Of a stretch of DNA of 64,000 nt, positions 47,501 through 62,500 are shown in pieces; positions within the stretch are counted from its first letter, which is position 1, and each line of letters opens with the position of its first letter. The stretch is from Adenanthera pavonina (Eukaryota > Streptophyta > Magnoliopsida > Fabales > Fabaceae): positions 37,204,501 through 37,268,500 of the forward strand of contig JAIVEN010000008.1 in the NCBI GenBank assembly GCA_026686845.1. The letters are read 5' to 3'. The position numbers were made by a program, and so were the translations under genes. Under the pieces are notes generated by a model. That model worked only from the letters and a program-made list of their open reading frames with translations. It was not told the origin of the DNA and searched no databases.

Positions 47501-50500
47501 CTAGCACCACTGTTCTGAAGCCAACATTCCAAATTCTATAAAATAGTCTCTATTCCTCCTCCCCAATGGAATTCAAAAATGAAATGAATCAACACAACCG
47601 TAGGAAGGTGGGCAAACCCTGTGATCAGGTCAAAGAGAATGATGTCGAAGCTGCTTGCCTTAGCACTAAATGCACTAAGGCAAGGACCTCTTACACCATG
47701 AGAGGCACTGACTTCAATCAGGCATTGTAAGGTGAGTGCCTTTGGTGCTTTTTCCATTGTTTCAGGTGTGCACCTTAGGCGCCTCTATGTTTGCCAATAA
47801 CAAGAGAAGGGTCATCTTAATCCCAATCCAAAACTATAAAAAATAGTAATACAAGAAAATAAGAAACTATAAAACCTAACCTTAGAAGCCCAACTCAATT
47901 GTAGAGACTTAAGAGAATAGGATAAAATAATTATTTTCATTTGAAATGATTATTTTGTCATTTTTTTCAGGAAAATTATAAGGAATAACCTCATGCTAAA
48001 TGATTTATTTAAGGAAATGATATTTGATAGAGTCTATTGGCGTCATATGATTCATGTAACCGACCTCACATTAGTGGGATAACTAATGTTATTATTGTTG
48101 TTGTTTACTTTTACTTAAGTGTCTCATATCATTCGAGTGTGCATTTTTTAAGCATCTCTCCCCTTAGGTGTTTTAGAAGTCTAATGCTTTTAAGGTGTCT
48201 TTTGCCTTTGACTAGTTTAAGAGCCTATTCCCAAACCACTAAGCAGTGCATTACATTATATTTGCCAGGACAAAGAAGGATGCTGCTGCATGACTATAGA
48301 TCAGCAGTTCGAGTGAATGGTGCAGCAACTAGACCATAAATTAAAAAATGATTATATTAATTATTATAATAGATAAATACTTTCTAGAGTGGTAACAAAG
48401 TTGGAATGACGAAAAGTCATAATCCTGTGAGAAGAAAACAAATCTATTCATTGGCCAAAAATAAACAAAGCTATTCAACAGGTAAATAGAAATCGAACAT
48501 GTTAAAATGTAGTAAAATCTGCTTTTTTCTAATACGTCACACACACAAATCAAATTTAGCTATCAATGAGTTGAGAACCTTGTCAAGTATGAAGCATTGA
48601 AACTAAGAAAAGCTGAATTGACTCAATTATCTGTTTATTAGCTTATAGTTTGGCCCTAGACTAAAACAAAGGAAAGAATGGGGAAATGCAGGGGGAAAAA
48701 TTATGTCTTCAAGCAAATGAAAACAAGAACTTGACACTTACTGTATACTTTTGGATAAGCTTCCTAAGCTTTTGCCGACTCTTTTTCAAGTTCTCAAAGG
48801 ATAAGTAAGTCTTTGAATGATCCCACCGACATAGTTTCACCAGTGCTTTCAGTTCACCCTCAATTTCTTTCTTATTCGCGTCGATGTACTTCATTACTCT
48901 GCAGTCACTCATATAATTACTCACCAACAGACATCTGATAATGCCAGGGACGAAAGACAAAATATCGCAAATATAATAAAAGAGTGACTCACATTGGTAA
49001 GAACTGGACATAAAATCCAAGAATATTGTACAAGTAATGTGAATGTTCCATCTGAGCAGGACTGCAGAGTTCAAAAGTTAAGAAAATCAATTACAATAGA
49101 TTTTTTTTTAAATAAATTAACTTATACTAAACATCTTTTTGCTACATAGCCCCATTAAAATATGTTGTGTCAGCCATTTGAGTAAGTGGCTGGAAGGCTC
49201 AGTATGCTTTAAATGAGTCCAATTTGATTATCCTCTAGTGACAAACAGAAAAGGACAGGAAGATAAATAATATGAAATGGGCATTATGCTAAAATTAACA
49301 ATTGGCTTCCATAAAAAGTATACAAGGAAACTCAGAAAGTCTGCTATAATATTCCTTTCCTCACTTAATTATCAGAAATCCTTTCATGTATTTTCTTTTT
49401 CTCTCTGTTTTTTTATCTTGAGCTTTAAAAATTGTTAAGACAAATAGGGTGAGAAAAAGTTATGTAGAAAAGAAATCAACAACAAATAAAATATATTTAC
49501 AAAAAACAATCTTAGTGCGTAAAACACTGGTCTGTCACCTCAATTACTACCAATACTATAACAAAAGGACATCCATACCATATACTTGTGGAGACACCAG
49601 TACTGTTTTCTTAAGCTATGAGATTTCCTAAATTTCTTTTTTGACCACATTCCTAAATTCCTAAAACACTTAACACAAATGAACTGTTAGAACCACAAAT
49701 GATACCAGGAGTTTGTTTTCAGGCATGCACCGATATGATTTTGACCAAGGAAAGCAAAAAGAAGCTGAAGCCTTTTCCGGTATTCACCAATGCTGGATGT
49801 GTGAATGAAATCCTCCAAGCTGCAAGATCCACACACATGACAAAAGAAACTCAATAGAAGAGGTTCACAAAATGTAAAGGAATAAACTTGTTAAACAGAT
49901 TGAATATTAATCAATCACATGCCTCTGAAAAATTGATTCATCAGAAGAACTGGGTTGAAGAACTGAATACAGAGGAAACCACAACTGCAACAAAAGAAAG
50001 CAAGGAAAAAGTAAGCAACTTCTACAGACAAAAAGGCAGAATATTCTCTAAAAAATGAGCGGGAAATTATCATTCATATGAATTGTAAATTTTTTGCCCA
50101 TTTCTCAGAGTCTTTGTTATCACCATTTGAGAAAAAAAAAAAGGAAATTGTATTTGTAAAGCACAACATTAAATCAGAATGAGGAAATCCAGAATAACTT
50201 TAACTGATATTATATAATTTCAAATGTCGGAATAATGCACCAATAAATATTACCCTAGTAGGTCGCAAGGTTTTTAACATCTATGGAACAACAGTAACCT
50301 TACTTGTTTGATAATTGTACATAACAGCAACAATAAGAAAGAAAATTGCCACTTACTTTCCCAGCATTATTCTCATACTGATCCATAACCTCATCAAGTA
50401 AAGCAGGCCAGGAGTCCAGTTCCAACTTTTTCCATGAGGACAAAAGATCAAAAACGGGTTCCAATTCACCTGAAAGCCATTTGAAACGGAAATATTAACA

Positions 50501-53500
50501 CATAGACATCAAATAATACACAGCGATAACACTTAAGAAATTTCATACCTGAAAAGCAGAATTTTGAGCCACTTTCTTGCATAGCTTGAGCCTTGTGCAG
50601 TAAAAACTGCAACCCTGAAAAGGTCTACAAAAGAGAGACTATCATGTATAACCCTGCATATTATTACTTAAAACCAACAAGCATGTGGATGCAATTTTTT
50701 AAAGCACAAACTTTCACAAGAAAAAAAAAATTGTAAAGACAAAAAACATATGATTATGCTAGCCAAAGATGGGGGAAAAACTGACACTGGTTACACATAA
50801 AAGAAACATTATTTTTTTTTTTGGCCAGAAAAGGAAAATTTGATATGGTAAGAATAAAAAGTGAAAGAAACTCATGGCATTCAATTATCTCAAGACAAAC
50901 ACCTTTTCTGTTCAATTCAGACAAATGAGTGACTCATCTAAAAACTATTTTAGTGCACATACAATTAAAGGACAGCTAGATGACAATGGACTTGTAGGAG
51001 AACCCCTGTGCTGTAGGATTCCAGAAAATTAACATAATAGTTGAATTTCAAGAAATTTTATATATGAAACATACATTGGAAGTAATGCAGACATGATTAT
51101 TATCCGAGACTACCTTTGCTAAAGGAGTAACTGAAGGAAGGCTCAAGAGCATGTGAATTATATCCAATATTTTCTGGACATCATTGTGATCTTGAAACTC
51201 ATTAAGGGAGAGAATCCTCTGCTGGAGAGGAGCAAGTGCTTCCACCATTTTTGCCATCTCAGAAGCATATGAATCCTTGACCCCAGAAAATAAAAAACAA
51301 ATTCAAACCCAGGTCAAGCAGAAATTAACCATAAAACCCCCAGGGGGGGGTGGATCCAAAAAGATCAAGTTAGAAACCTTGTAAAAATTATATTTTGTAG
51401 CAGATCTCTGAGATGAAAAGAACTTCCGCTCGTAGTCCAAACAGAGATAGAGTAAGTGCTCTGGCATGAGTTTAGCATCTAAACTGGACAAGAGTGGTGT
51501 ATGGGCACCTAAGGGATGAAAAGAAAGAAACATGAAACTAGTGACACAAAGATCATACGCTTTTTTTGGGAACCGGGAAAGGGGGGAGCTCATAAGTATT
51601 TTCAGCAAGTAAAACTTATTGAACTACCAGAAAAATAAAACGCCTTGATAATTACCTCTGATTAAATCAATGCCCAGTGTGTATGAGTCACAGAAGGAAA
51701 CTAATCGATCCTCATCCAAAACTTGGAATGTTCCAGGCTGAATCGAATAAAAAATATCATATTACAGCGCAAGATTCCATACCCCCAAAAAAAATAATAA
51801 AGAGAAAATATCATAAATAAATGTAGCATTTCTCCAATACATACAACTAAAAACAAATATTCAAATGACAGCTAGTGTTAGAACAACAAGAAGAAGCCTT
51901 ATCCTACTCAGTAACGACAATTAACGTTAGAACTACCAAGAGAAGATTTCAACTATGTTGTTAAGAATCCATGAGAAATCATTCAAAGGTTCAATAAAAC
52001 TACTCACACTTAACACTTCAAATTTTAAAAAAAAATTAAATTAAATTAAATTAAAAAATTAAAAAAAAAAATCAAAAGGTCAACATTTCAGAAATTGTCA
52101 TGTAGCCGGTAATGTTGAATGTAATTTGTAATGACAATGGAAATTATTTTGAATTGCAAATTTTCATTGGAAATCTTTTAAAAATCATGAAGCAAAATGA
52201 GTCAAAACAAACATTGCTAAGTTGATTAATCAAGCAAAATTCCTAAACCAAAACACAAAATGTTATGTAAAGCACACTAGACAAGTTAGAACTACGCTTC
52301 TTTTTATTGGCCAAACAAACTCCGTTATCCCTGGCCATTAACTAAAAATTAACCAACTTACAACCCTTCCAACCAAATAATCGTGAGTTATTAAAATTTT
52401 TCTGAATTACAATATAGGAAATCATGGGGAAGTTTTTCCAGTTTAGTAGGATTAAAGTCTTTTACCAAATAAGCAAGCATATTCTACTTTTTAATCTATG
52501 CTGACAACAAAGCCACAGACACTCACAGTTTGGACCAGATCAGCAGATCCAAATAACTTATTGTGAATAAGAACCACACTGCTCAGGATTGACTCTTCCA
52601 GCTGCTTCCATTCTTCCACTGATGTTTCACATTCCTCAGTAGCTTCCGTCTGAAAAAATGTACATATTTCATTTCATACATCCAACAAGTACAAGATGAG
52701 GGCAAAAAAAGCTAAACACACACACACAGAGTAAGAAACTAATTTTAACTATTACTTTGTTACTGGAAATCTCTTCAGCAGAAAATTCTTTCCACTCTGA
52801 AAATGTTTCAGTTGCAAACGAATTTGACAAAGCTGATATGTCAACTTCAATAACACTCTCAATTTGAAATGCTCGGGGTTTAAACTTGTACTGTTGTGCA
52901 TCATAATCACTTTTTGACTTTGCCTGAACTTTCATACTCATCCAAAGCCTGGCAAACTTGTCAAATATCTTCTCCAAGAGCTGATGCAGACAAAATACTA
53001 TGTAGTAAGCATATGATTCTTTCTACCAATATCAATGAGTTAGTTGATATAAGAAGCCAAAGAAAGGAACCTGACCAGATAGGACTCATCATCTAATATT
53101 TTTGCATTAGCTACAGAATGTGCAATCTGAACAAGAATATTCTTCCATGCAGCAGCTCTATTGTGCATAACAGAAACCTGTTTTTTTTCATGATTCAGTT
53201 ATTAACTCAAAAACAAGAAAAGTTGACTATGTGCATTACACAACTCATATTGTTACAATTACTGACCTTCTCATAAGCAGCAATGCCACAGGAAAGAGTA
53301 ACAAGCCTTTCCAGCAAACCTGTATCCACTGAAAAAAAGCCTGTGCCAGAATCTAGTCTGCATGAAGGCAGCATATCCAGACTGCTGTTGTACTTAACAG
53401 TAATCAACTTGCTCGAAGCACCACGAGGAAATCTCATAAGGTTATATATAGTTTCCTGGAAGGTTCCAAATGTCAATCATCAACTCAAGAAGAAACTAAA

Positions 53501-56500
53501 TTCGGAAATGCCAAATTCAGGCAAAAGATACCATGATAAAGTTATTGTTCCCCTGTCCAACTTTACTCAGGTATGCATTTTCCAATGCACTTGACAGAAT
53601 CAGTGACAACCCCAATTTCATTTCAAAAACAGCAACTTGGATTGGTTGAATTATGTCATTAAATGCACTGTATTCATCTGTCAATCGATCAATAAAACGA
53701 GTCGCCGTTTCCTGAAACTCAAAGTAGGGAGAGAAAAAATAAATAAATAAATTTTTTAGAACTTGAGTGCTGAATTAAATTTAAAAAAAAAAATCTGAGT
53801 AGAAGCCTTAAAAAATAAATTCGTCACGAAGAGATCTAGTAATTTCCAAATTACCTACAAATATTTATATTGTACAGAAAACACTTGCACTTAAATGCTT
53901 TAATCTTTTAATTTTCTCATATATATTGAATTTCATTATGTTTCCACCACTGTGTGTGTATATAGGTAGAAAAAGAAAATTAATACTTTTTGAAAAGAAA
54001 AATAAAAGGAAGAAATGTAATTGTAGTGAAGGGTAGAAAGAGTACAAATAGAGAAGAAGGTCAGTTATCCTCCTCATTAAAGGAGGGAATAAAAGACATT
54101 GTAAAGACAGAATCATCAATATGAGGGTCCAATCCCTTCATACATTTCTATTATGGACGTTTCCCTAGAAGCTGCCATGAGCTGAACACCAAAAAATAGG
54201 GCATAAAAGAGATTTTGTCCACGTCACTCTGTTAGAAATCCTAATCACTGTTTTATTTAACTTGAAGCAATTTTGTATTGCATTATCTCAAATATGATTT
54301 AAATATCATAAAGAAATTATGATGCCATCCTTCAATTCAAAATTGTAAGCATTTAAAGTAAATAATACCCAATGCAGTATAATAATTATATTCATGTTAC
54401 ATAGGATAAAAACGCACTACTTTGGCTTCAACCATGAAGATATGCGTTAAACAGCTAAAATAGTTATACCTGCCAGTTGCATGCCTGGTTGACAACCTGT
54501 TGCAATTCCTCAGCTTCAATACTACTCACCATAAACTCCAAGGACGGAACGAGTTTAAGAAAATCAACACATTCATCCATTAACTCCATGAATTTCCAAG
54601 GTTCAGGTCGGTACACAATCTAAGTACAACAGAAATTTATCAATATCTCATCATTTAAGTGTAAAAGATGCATAAAGAGTAAAATGTGGGACATTTGAAT
54701 TATAGAACTTTGTCCAGAACCCAACTTTTGAGCGCAAGTGGTCATTAAATAACAGAAAGCACTCAATGAACAAATCACATTTTTTTCAAAAAGTGATGAA
54801 TTTATATAACATCATAATGAACATATTTCTAAAGTTTGTTGACAAATAATAAAATTGTTTTGTTTTCTTTGCAACAAAAATATTTACAACAACTTTATCA
54901 CCATGGTTGAAAACAGCAATTAAATAAGCATCTTGAAGAAAGTATCAAGAACCAGAAACAGAATGGAAAGAGCAATATCTTCAAACCTTTTTTTGTAGCT
55001 TTCTACATTCTTCTTTAAGCTTTTCCAGCCTTTTTGCTTTTCTTTTATCAGCTTCAACTGTCAAAACTTGTCCTGCTAAATACCCACACTCTTTCCTCAC
55101 CTGGAAAGAATTTAGCAGATAGAAAGTTGAACAGTATTGTCTCACTTAGGAGCTATGATAACAATGACAATGATAGACGATGTAGTAGTAGTAGTAGACT
55201 TGTAGTATAGACAAACTACGAGCACAATTTATTCGAGTGAATGAGACAGTCTCAACAAGAGAAAAGCAATTATTGCCAAGAAAAAAATAGGGAAAAAGGG
55301 CTCATGTAATATGAACTGTCAACTACTCTGATAACAAACCAAAAGCATATTTTCAGAATACCTGGATTTCAAGTTCAAGTGATGATATGGTTTCTACTAG
55401 CTGTGAGTGCTTGCAAGAGTATTTCACAACAGGATCAACATCCATACAGCTAAGCAAGAGACGAATCCGTAATCCCCCGATGTGTAACCATGCATAACCA
55501 AGATTACCATTTATGTCTAAGAGAAGAACAAAAGCAAAGTCAAAATATAAGATACTCAGACTAGGTAATAGACAGCTGTCGGTCTATACAAATATAACTA
55601 TATTGATGAGAGGCAAACATCCAAGCTCTGATAAAATTATGAATCAATACTCATAATTGATTCCAATGCAGTCAATGCTAAGTAAGTTTCTTTAGTTTGT
55701 ATTTAAATTTTGTAACAGTCAAAAAAGCAGAGAGTCTATGCATATATATTAATCAAAAAGCACGAAGAAGCAGCCATAAACACCTTTACCAGCAGCAGTG
55801 GATTGAATATATAGCTCTCTGAGCAGAGGAACAATAAATTTATGCGCCAAATCCTTCAATTTGTGGTGCCTTGATGAAGCAAGAAGTGTTGTTAAAGACT
55901 GGATTGTCGATTCCTAGTAAAAGTCAACAAGGGGGAATGAGAAAACGGGAAAATTCAGGAGTAACAGTATGCCGTACAGGTCTTAAATAAAATCGATATT
56001 TTGCAACACCCTGCACTGAATACATAGTCAAAAGGACACTAAGGAGCATCAAGATTGCATAATAACATAAATATCCACACAAACAGTAGTGTCTACACAG
56101 TGAACTAAATAAAAAATAACTATCATTTTCCATGATATCCTGCATTTGAATAAAGAAGGGAAAAAGACCGAAGAATATCCACAGATGCCCAAAATCCATT
56201 TATATTTCAGAAGTTTTCTGCTGTTACAAGAATTCTACGGAAATCCAAAGATAATTTAACCAATGGGAATTTGTTCATAGCTAGATGCCAGAGATAGATT
56301 AATTTATTCAGAATTCCAAATTTGTTTACTTTGAACACTTTATGATGAAAAAGATAAAGCTACAATGAATGTATTACACCACATTTTTTAATAAAAGGGG
56401 GAACACACTTGCTTTTCGCAAACAAAATAAATAAGCCACAAAAAACATCCAAGCACTTACTGTGACCATGTTGTTCTGGAAGGAACAAAAGACAGATTCA

Positions 56501-59500
56501 ATTGCAGAAAATTGATCCGCATCAAAAGATTTTTTGTGAGCATACACAATCTGAAAATAAGCAACCACATAAGGATGAGTCAGTTCAATAATAGCAGGTA
56601 TAACTCTCAGACAAGAAGCACCTAAGAATACGGCATAGAATCATACTACCTGCTGGAAAAGAGACCGTGCAGCAGATAAAAGAAAGTTTGGTAAATGTGC
56701 CCCAAGATGGGAGCTACGCCACATATTGGATGCAGTGACTCTAAACTTAAGACATTGCAACCTCAATTCCCTGATAGCATGCGTACTTTGCCTGAACACA
56801 CAATACCCAAAAAAGAAAAGAATAATCAGATATTTGATAGCATATTACAAGCTTTATGTTCCAAATCCAACCCCAAAACGAAAGCAAGGCATGCTTCAGG
56901 AAACCCTTTAATATACACAATCATCAGATGACTGATAAACCTATAGGGAATAAAAAACTCATAATTTTGGCAAGCAGCAAGGATACAAGCATTTGACAAT
57001 ACGGAATTTTGGAAAAAAAAAGCTTTATATGATTTTAAAAAAAAATTATTAATTCATTCAGAGAGAGAGAAAAAAGGAACTTCAGAAGAATTCTAAATAC
57101 ATTACAGGACATAATACAAAATGCAGAAAACAAGTAAATAAGAAGTCTACATGGAATTACAGAAAAAACGAACTCACGTAATCTGCAAGACAGTTGAGGC
57201 ATTGACAGGCTCAATAAGCATGTGGGGCAGTGCAATATCCATTGTATCCAAACCATCAATATTTGAGAAATTCTGCAACTAAAAACAGATATTATAAACA
57301 GGTAATAAGGCAAACGAAAAGGCACAACAAAATGGAAAAGGCACAACAAAATGTCGAACCAAATTTACACTCATCCATACCTTAATGTATTTAGGGAAAC
57401 ACGTCCACAAAGATTGATGCCACCTAAACCACAACTCCAGAACAAAGCTTGCAATTTTCACATTCACTAGAATATCCCAAAAAAGAGGGAAATTGTTAAC
57501 AGGTGCATTTGCAAATACAAAAGAGAGACACTAAAGCTCTTGCACCAACCTGCATCCACTTCAGTCCACGCATTCATGGTCCACAAGATCTTTTGATGAG
57601 GCAAAAACATTTGGAGAGGTCTTGAGGAGAAGGTCAATGAAAAGTTCAAGGCAGAATTCAAAAGGTTGGAAACACGTCCAATAGCCTATTCAACAAAGAA
57701 ACGTGCAAAAATATGTTCAAAATAACTATGTACAACAAAATACTTTTAGCATAACAAAAAGGGAAAAAAAAATCCTGAATAGTTCACTCAATGCAAAGTA
57801 TGGCTTCACTCCACTAATAAAAAATAAAAATAAAAAAAAGATTTAATTCCTTTTTATATAAGCATCACACTATAGGATCTGAGAGAAAGATTATTGGGGA
57901 AAAAATTGCAGATGGAATGTTTAGAATTGCAAATATCTCAAATCTGCAAATTGCATAAAAAAAAGTTGAGTAAGAAGTAAAACATAAAAACCAAAAAATT
58001 GTTGATCTTACTTGATGTAAGCCTTTGAGATCATCCAAGTCAATTGATGTCAGCTCCAGAAGCAACTCCATATCCCAATGTAAACTAGTATTTTCAACTG
58101 GCGGAAGAGTATCCAGCCAACTACAAAAGGCAGATTGTAGGCACAACATTCCAGGAGTAAACGAACAACAAGTAACAAAACTTTCAACCCAATCTACAAG
58201 ACCATTGGATTCTGTATTCATCTGCAACTTGTGCTTTTCATATTCCAACCTTCTTACCAGCATCTGCATTGAAGCATTTGTAGGTTTAATAAGGAGTACA
58301 TATTCTTACAAATGTCAATAAAGACATCACAGGCACACACCTGATACATCTCCTCTAATTGCTTAACAATATGAGCATCATGAGCCTCGTGACTCCATTT
58401 CTCCATTATAAATGATGACATTGAAACACCTAAATGATTACGGAATGAAAGAAATTTATGCATGGTCCAACAAAATATATATATCAACAGATAAAAAGAA
58501 ATTTCTGAATCAGATGTAAATTTCAGATCATTTCTAATTTTCCTTTACAAACTCACATAATTTTAAGGACCCCTTTCTGTAAAACATAAAGGCAACCACA
58601 ACAGCCAATTTAAAATTTAAGCTTCAATGATTTCAAAAGCACGGGAAGTAGAAACTAGAGAATTTAAACAGCAATAAGGGCTAAAATGTGTATGGAAATA
58701 ACCCCAAAGTGGCAATATCATGAATTGCATTTATAATCATCAAAATCTTGATTAACCTCAACTACAAAGCTCCAAAAACAGTCTAAAACAACTCTCATAG
58801 GAAATCTAGAAAAGAGAAATCATATAAACAGAGTTCCTTAATCTGAGATGATGTTAGATCCAAAACAACATTCAAACACGTAATATTCAAGTGGTGCAAC
58901 CCCAGATATCATGTTAGAAAATGTTTGTAGACAAAGATATGGATATCACAACTTCAAGATCAAAATTACCTTAACCAGAAGATAAAGTACAGTAGACAAA
59001 TATACCTTGTACTACAAGGAAACGAAGATCATGATCACATGATGCAGCAACATCAATTAGCTGACTGCTCAACATTCCTAAACATTTTCAGAGAAAATTA
59101 AATGAGGAAAAAAAGTACTCAGCCATGAGAAAAACCAAAGAAAAAGACATCAAAATAGCAAACCTTGATTCCTAGATGCCATCTTTGTTTGCCACAACAG
59201 TTCAACAAATTTCAAAAGCTGATCTTGTTTGTGATGTAAATCAGAACAAGGAGGTAAATATGGATGACCGCCATGAACCCAAAGCAAGGATTTTTCCCAA
59301 AAAGAGAACATTTCCAAATTTCTTCTTTTTTGGGAAAAAAATTTCTCCAAATTTCTGCTCTTCATCTGTTGAAATGAGAAAAAATTAAAAAAATAATAAA
59401 TAACTTTCTGAAAAGAATTTCAGAAAATAAAAAATACTGTGTATACTTACCACAAATTTCTTGACCTGCTTTGGACAGATATCCAACAACCTTCCAGCCT

Positions 59501-62500
59501 CCTTCACCAAAGAACGCCATGATATTATCAAATGGTCAAACTTTGATGAAGTGAAATGACGCCAGAATAGCACATGATTCTCAAGAATGCGAGAGTATAA
59601 CCGTGTAAGATTATCAAATGATGAACATTCAACAATCATGGTAGGTGGACATGCAAGTTTACTGAGGAATTCATTTTCCAATTTTTGAAGGGACTTCAAA
59701 AATGATTTGAAGCAGTAAACTTCATCATTAAAATCATGCTTGTTCTCAATATCCCATTGCTGGTAAGTTAGCCTTAGTAGATCTATGCAGCTAATAGCAT
59801 TACTGAGATATTTACATGTGCTATTAGATTCCGCTAAATCAAATAACTCAAGGCACAACAATGGCATTGACTGTAAATCAAAATCAAGCCGTGCACGGTG
59901 AGAAATATATTGCCATATAGGATGCTTGACCATTTGCTCCACAAGCCTGAGAAAATTCTGAAAGAACTGACAGAATGGTTGCAGCTGAGAACTAAACCAA
60001 CTTAACCGGAGAAGATAGAGGTTAAAATCACTTTCTGTTGCTTGTTCAATCGTCCAGTTTGCAGCAAACAATAGCATCTTATTTGTCAATTCCAAGTCAA
60101 TTTCAGTTTCACTTTTGCAATCTGAAACTATCACATTTGGAACCTTGGGAAACAAAATCTCATGCAACGCCATTGTATCCATCAAATATAGCCAACGATC
60201 TGTGGAAAACCTATTCCGAGCAATTCGATATTGATGTGATGCAAGCTGTACTCCCAGAAACTCCAGATACATGCAGTTTTGTTTTACAGAAGTTTCTCTT
60301 GAGTAATACATAAAATCCCTCAACTTCAGTGGCATTGGCCATCCACCCGGCAGACACAAAGGATGTGCCACCAATGTATCATGACCAGACAAATCAGATA
60401 CTGATAAATAAGTGGTTATTGCAAAATGAATTGTTTTCCCACCTTCAACCTCACCAAAAGCGGAGAGATATATATGCTCCCAACTTATTTGTAGACTCCA
60501 GATAGGGCTATTCCCATTCATTAGAAGCTGCTGGAACAAATGAACCCAGCGTGACAGTTCAAGATATGAAATATGAACATTAAGGCATAAACCCTTGTTC
60601 TTAGCAAACATGTGGGCTCTGGCAATGGCATTAACCAACTGAGAACCAGGAATACCAGATAAAACGAGAAATCTCTTTACATCTTTGAATTCAGTATCAT
60701 CATACTTGTATCCACTCACATTATCCAGTAACCAGTATGGCTGCATCATAAATATTTCAACTCCCCTATTACGCATTGCACGAGAGACTTCACCATAGAT
60801 GGGATTAACTGTGAGAAACATGCGGAAATTAGGGTGTGGGTGAATGACTAGCGGGTTTCCATCAACAATTCCACGCTCATTAACCGTAATTGATCCAGAA
60901 GATTCCACCAAAGAGTTGATTCTATCAAGAACCTAAACAAAAATATATATATAAATAAATAATATCCAAGGGTACATTTTATACGCACTTAATGACAATC
61001 ACTTCTAAAGACAACAAAACAAAATTTTACAAAGCATAGTATGCCTTGAGAAGTAAGCATGATTCCTTGTGGCCAACTTGATAAGGAGAAGTCTTAGGTA
61101 ATTTAGCTTATATACTTACCATATTTGTATCAAATTAAATCAAAACACATGGATTTTAAATTTAAAAATAAATAAATTAACAATGCAAATAACAGAAGTT
61201 AGTTATAGAATAAAAAATACATGGAAAAGCCCACTCCTCTTGATTTGATTAGATTAAAGGACCTTAAGTATATAAGTTTAAGTACTTAAGTTTTTTCCAC
61301 TTGATAATTGATAAGTAAATAAATAACCAAGTGTAGACATCACATACCGTGGGGTTACATAGGTTTGCATTGTCCAAGACAATCCATTCTCCTCGTTCTA
61401 TAGCCTTGATCAGTATTCCTGGAACCCATTCAAATTTTCTTGAAATCAACTTTTTCTGATGATCCACCTTCAGCTTCAAAACTTTGTTCAGGGTCAAATC
61501 AAGTTCCATGGTCGAATAAGATATGGTGAGAGATTTCTTCTCTATATTCAACTTAAGTTCATGAATGATCTCAGCCAACAGACTAAGACAGCAAGCAATT
61601 TTTTCCCATTTTTCAACATAAATTGAGGTAGACGCCTCCATACTGTCAAACTTCATACTAGGCAAGAAAGCAAGCCATCTGGTAACTAGATGCTTTTCAC
61701 TAAGAAATTCTGCCTTTGATGTTTCCGCCAGAAAATTGCAGTACTCACTAATGAAGAACTCAACTTGAGCAACAACAGAGTGAAAAGTTCGCAAAGCGTC
61801 ATATTGTTCAAAAGATCCAAGTAATTCAGATATATCAGTTGCTGATGAAAGATTTAATTCATTCAGTACATTTCCTGTAAGGTTAGCAAGCAGCCTTATC
61901 AAAGAAGATTTGCCTGAGCATGATGGGCCAATCAAGATACATAACCATTGGTGCTGTACACAGTGCGCAGCAGCTTCCAAACTCAGACGAGTTTCAGGCA
62001 ACGTCTGAAGCTGACAGCTTGAAGATGTAGATAATTGGACATGATTCCTCTTAATTGCAGCATGCCCCACAATTAGGTGATTGGATTTGGGCTCAACACG
62101 AGGATAGGGATTTATCAATGGAGACACATCAAAGACTTCCTTGAAGAGCCGCAGGACTTCCTGTCGATCAGCTGCTGTACGCATTCTTTGAATGTAGACA
62201 AGGTTCAAAAAGGAATATTCTCTTGTGTACTTATGAGAACCTAGATAAAATATTTTGAGAGAGAGAGAGAAGGAATGACTTTCTGCACAGCATGAGTTAA
62301 GAAGGAAAAAGAAGAAAAAATGACACATAAAATTGGAATTAAAAGGAGTAAAATAATTTAACCTTTGATAATTTCACATGATCGAAATATATCACGCAGA
62401 TTGAACTCCCAAGGAAAGCCATCCTTTGCAAACTTATGATGCACCATGATTTCTTCATGCATTCTTTTGTTAAATAAGATTAATTTGGAGAGTAATGGCC

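Noticed and set aside
53865..54119. Minus-strand hydrophobic 84-codon frame within an MDN1 intron
   Set aside because: The flanking exons splice across it in phase and it has no motif; the composition is that of AT-rich intron sequence.
61264..61347. Extension of the AAA6 exon to 61264
   Set aside because: The frame continues past a good donor (ACG then GTATGTG at 61348/61347) into sequence without family similarity; the next exon at 60932 resumes the AAA module in phase.
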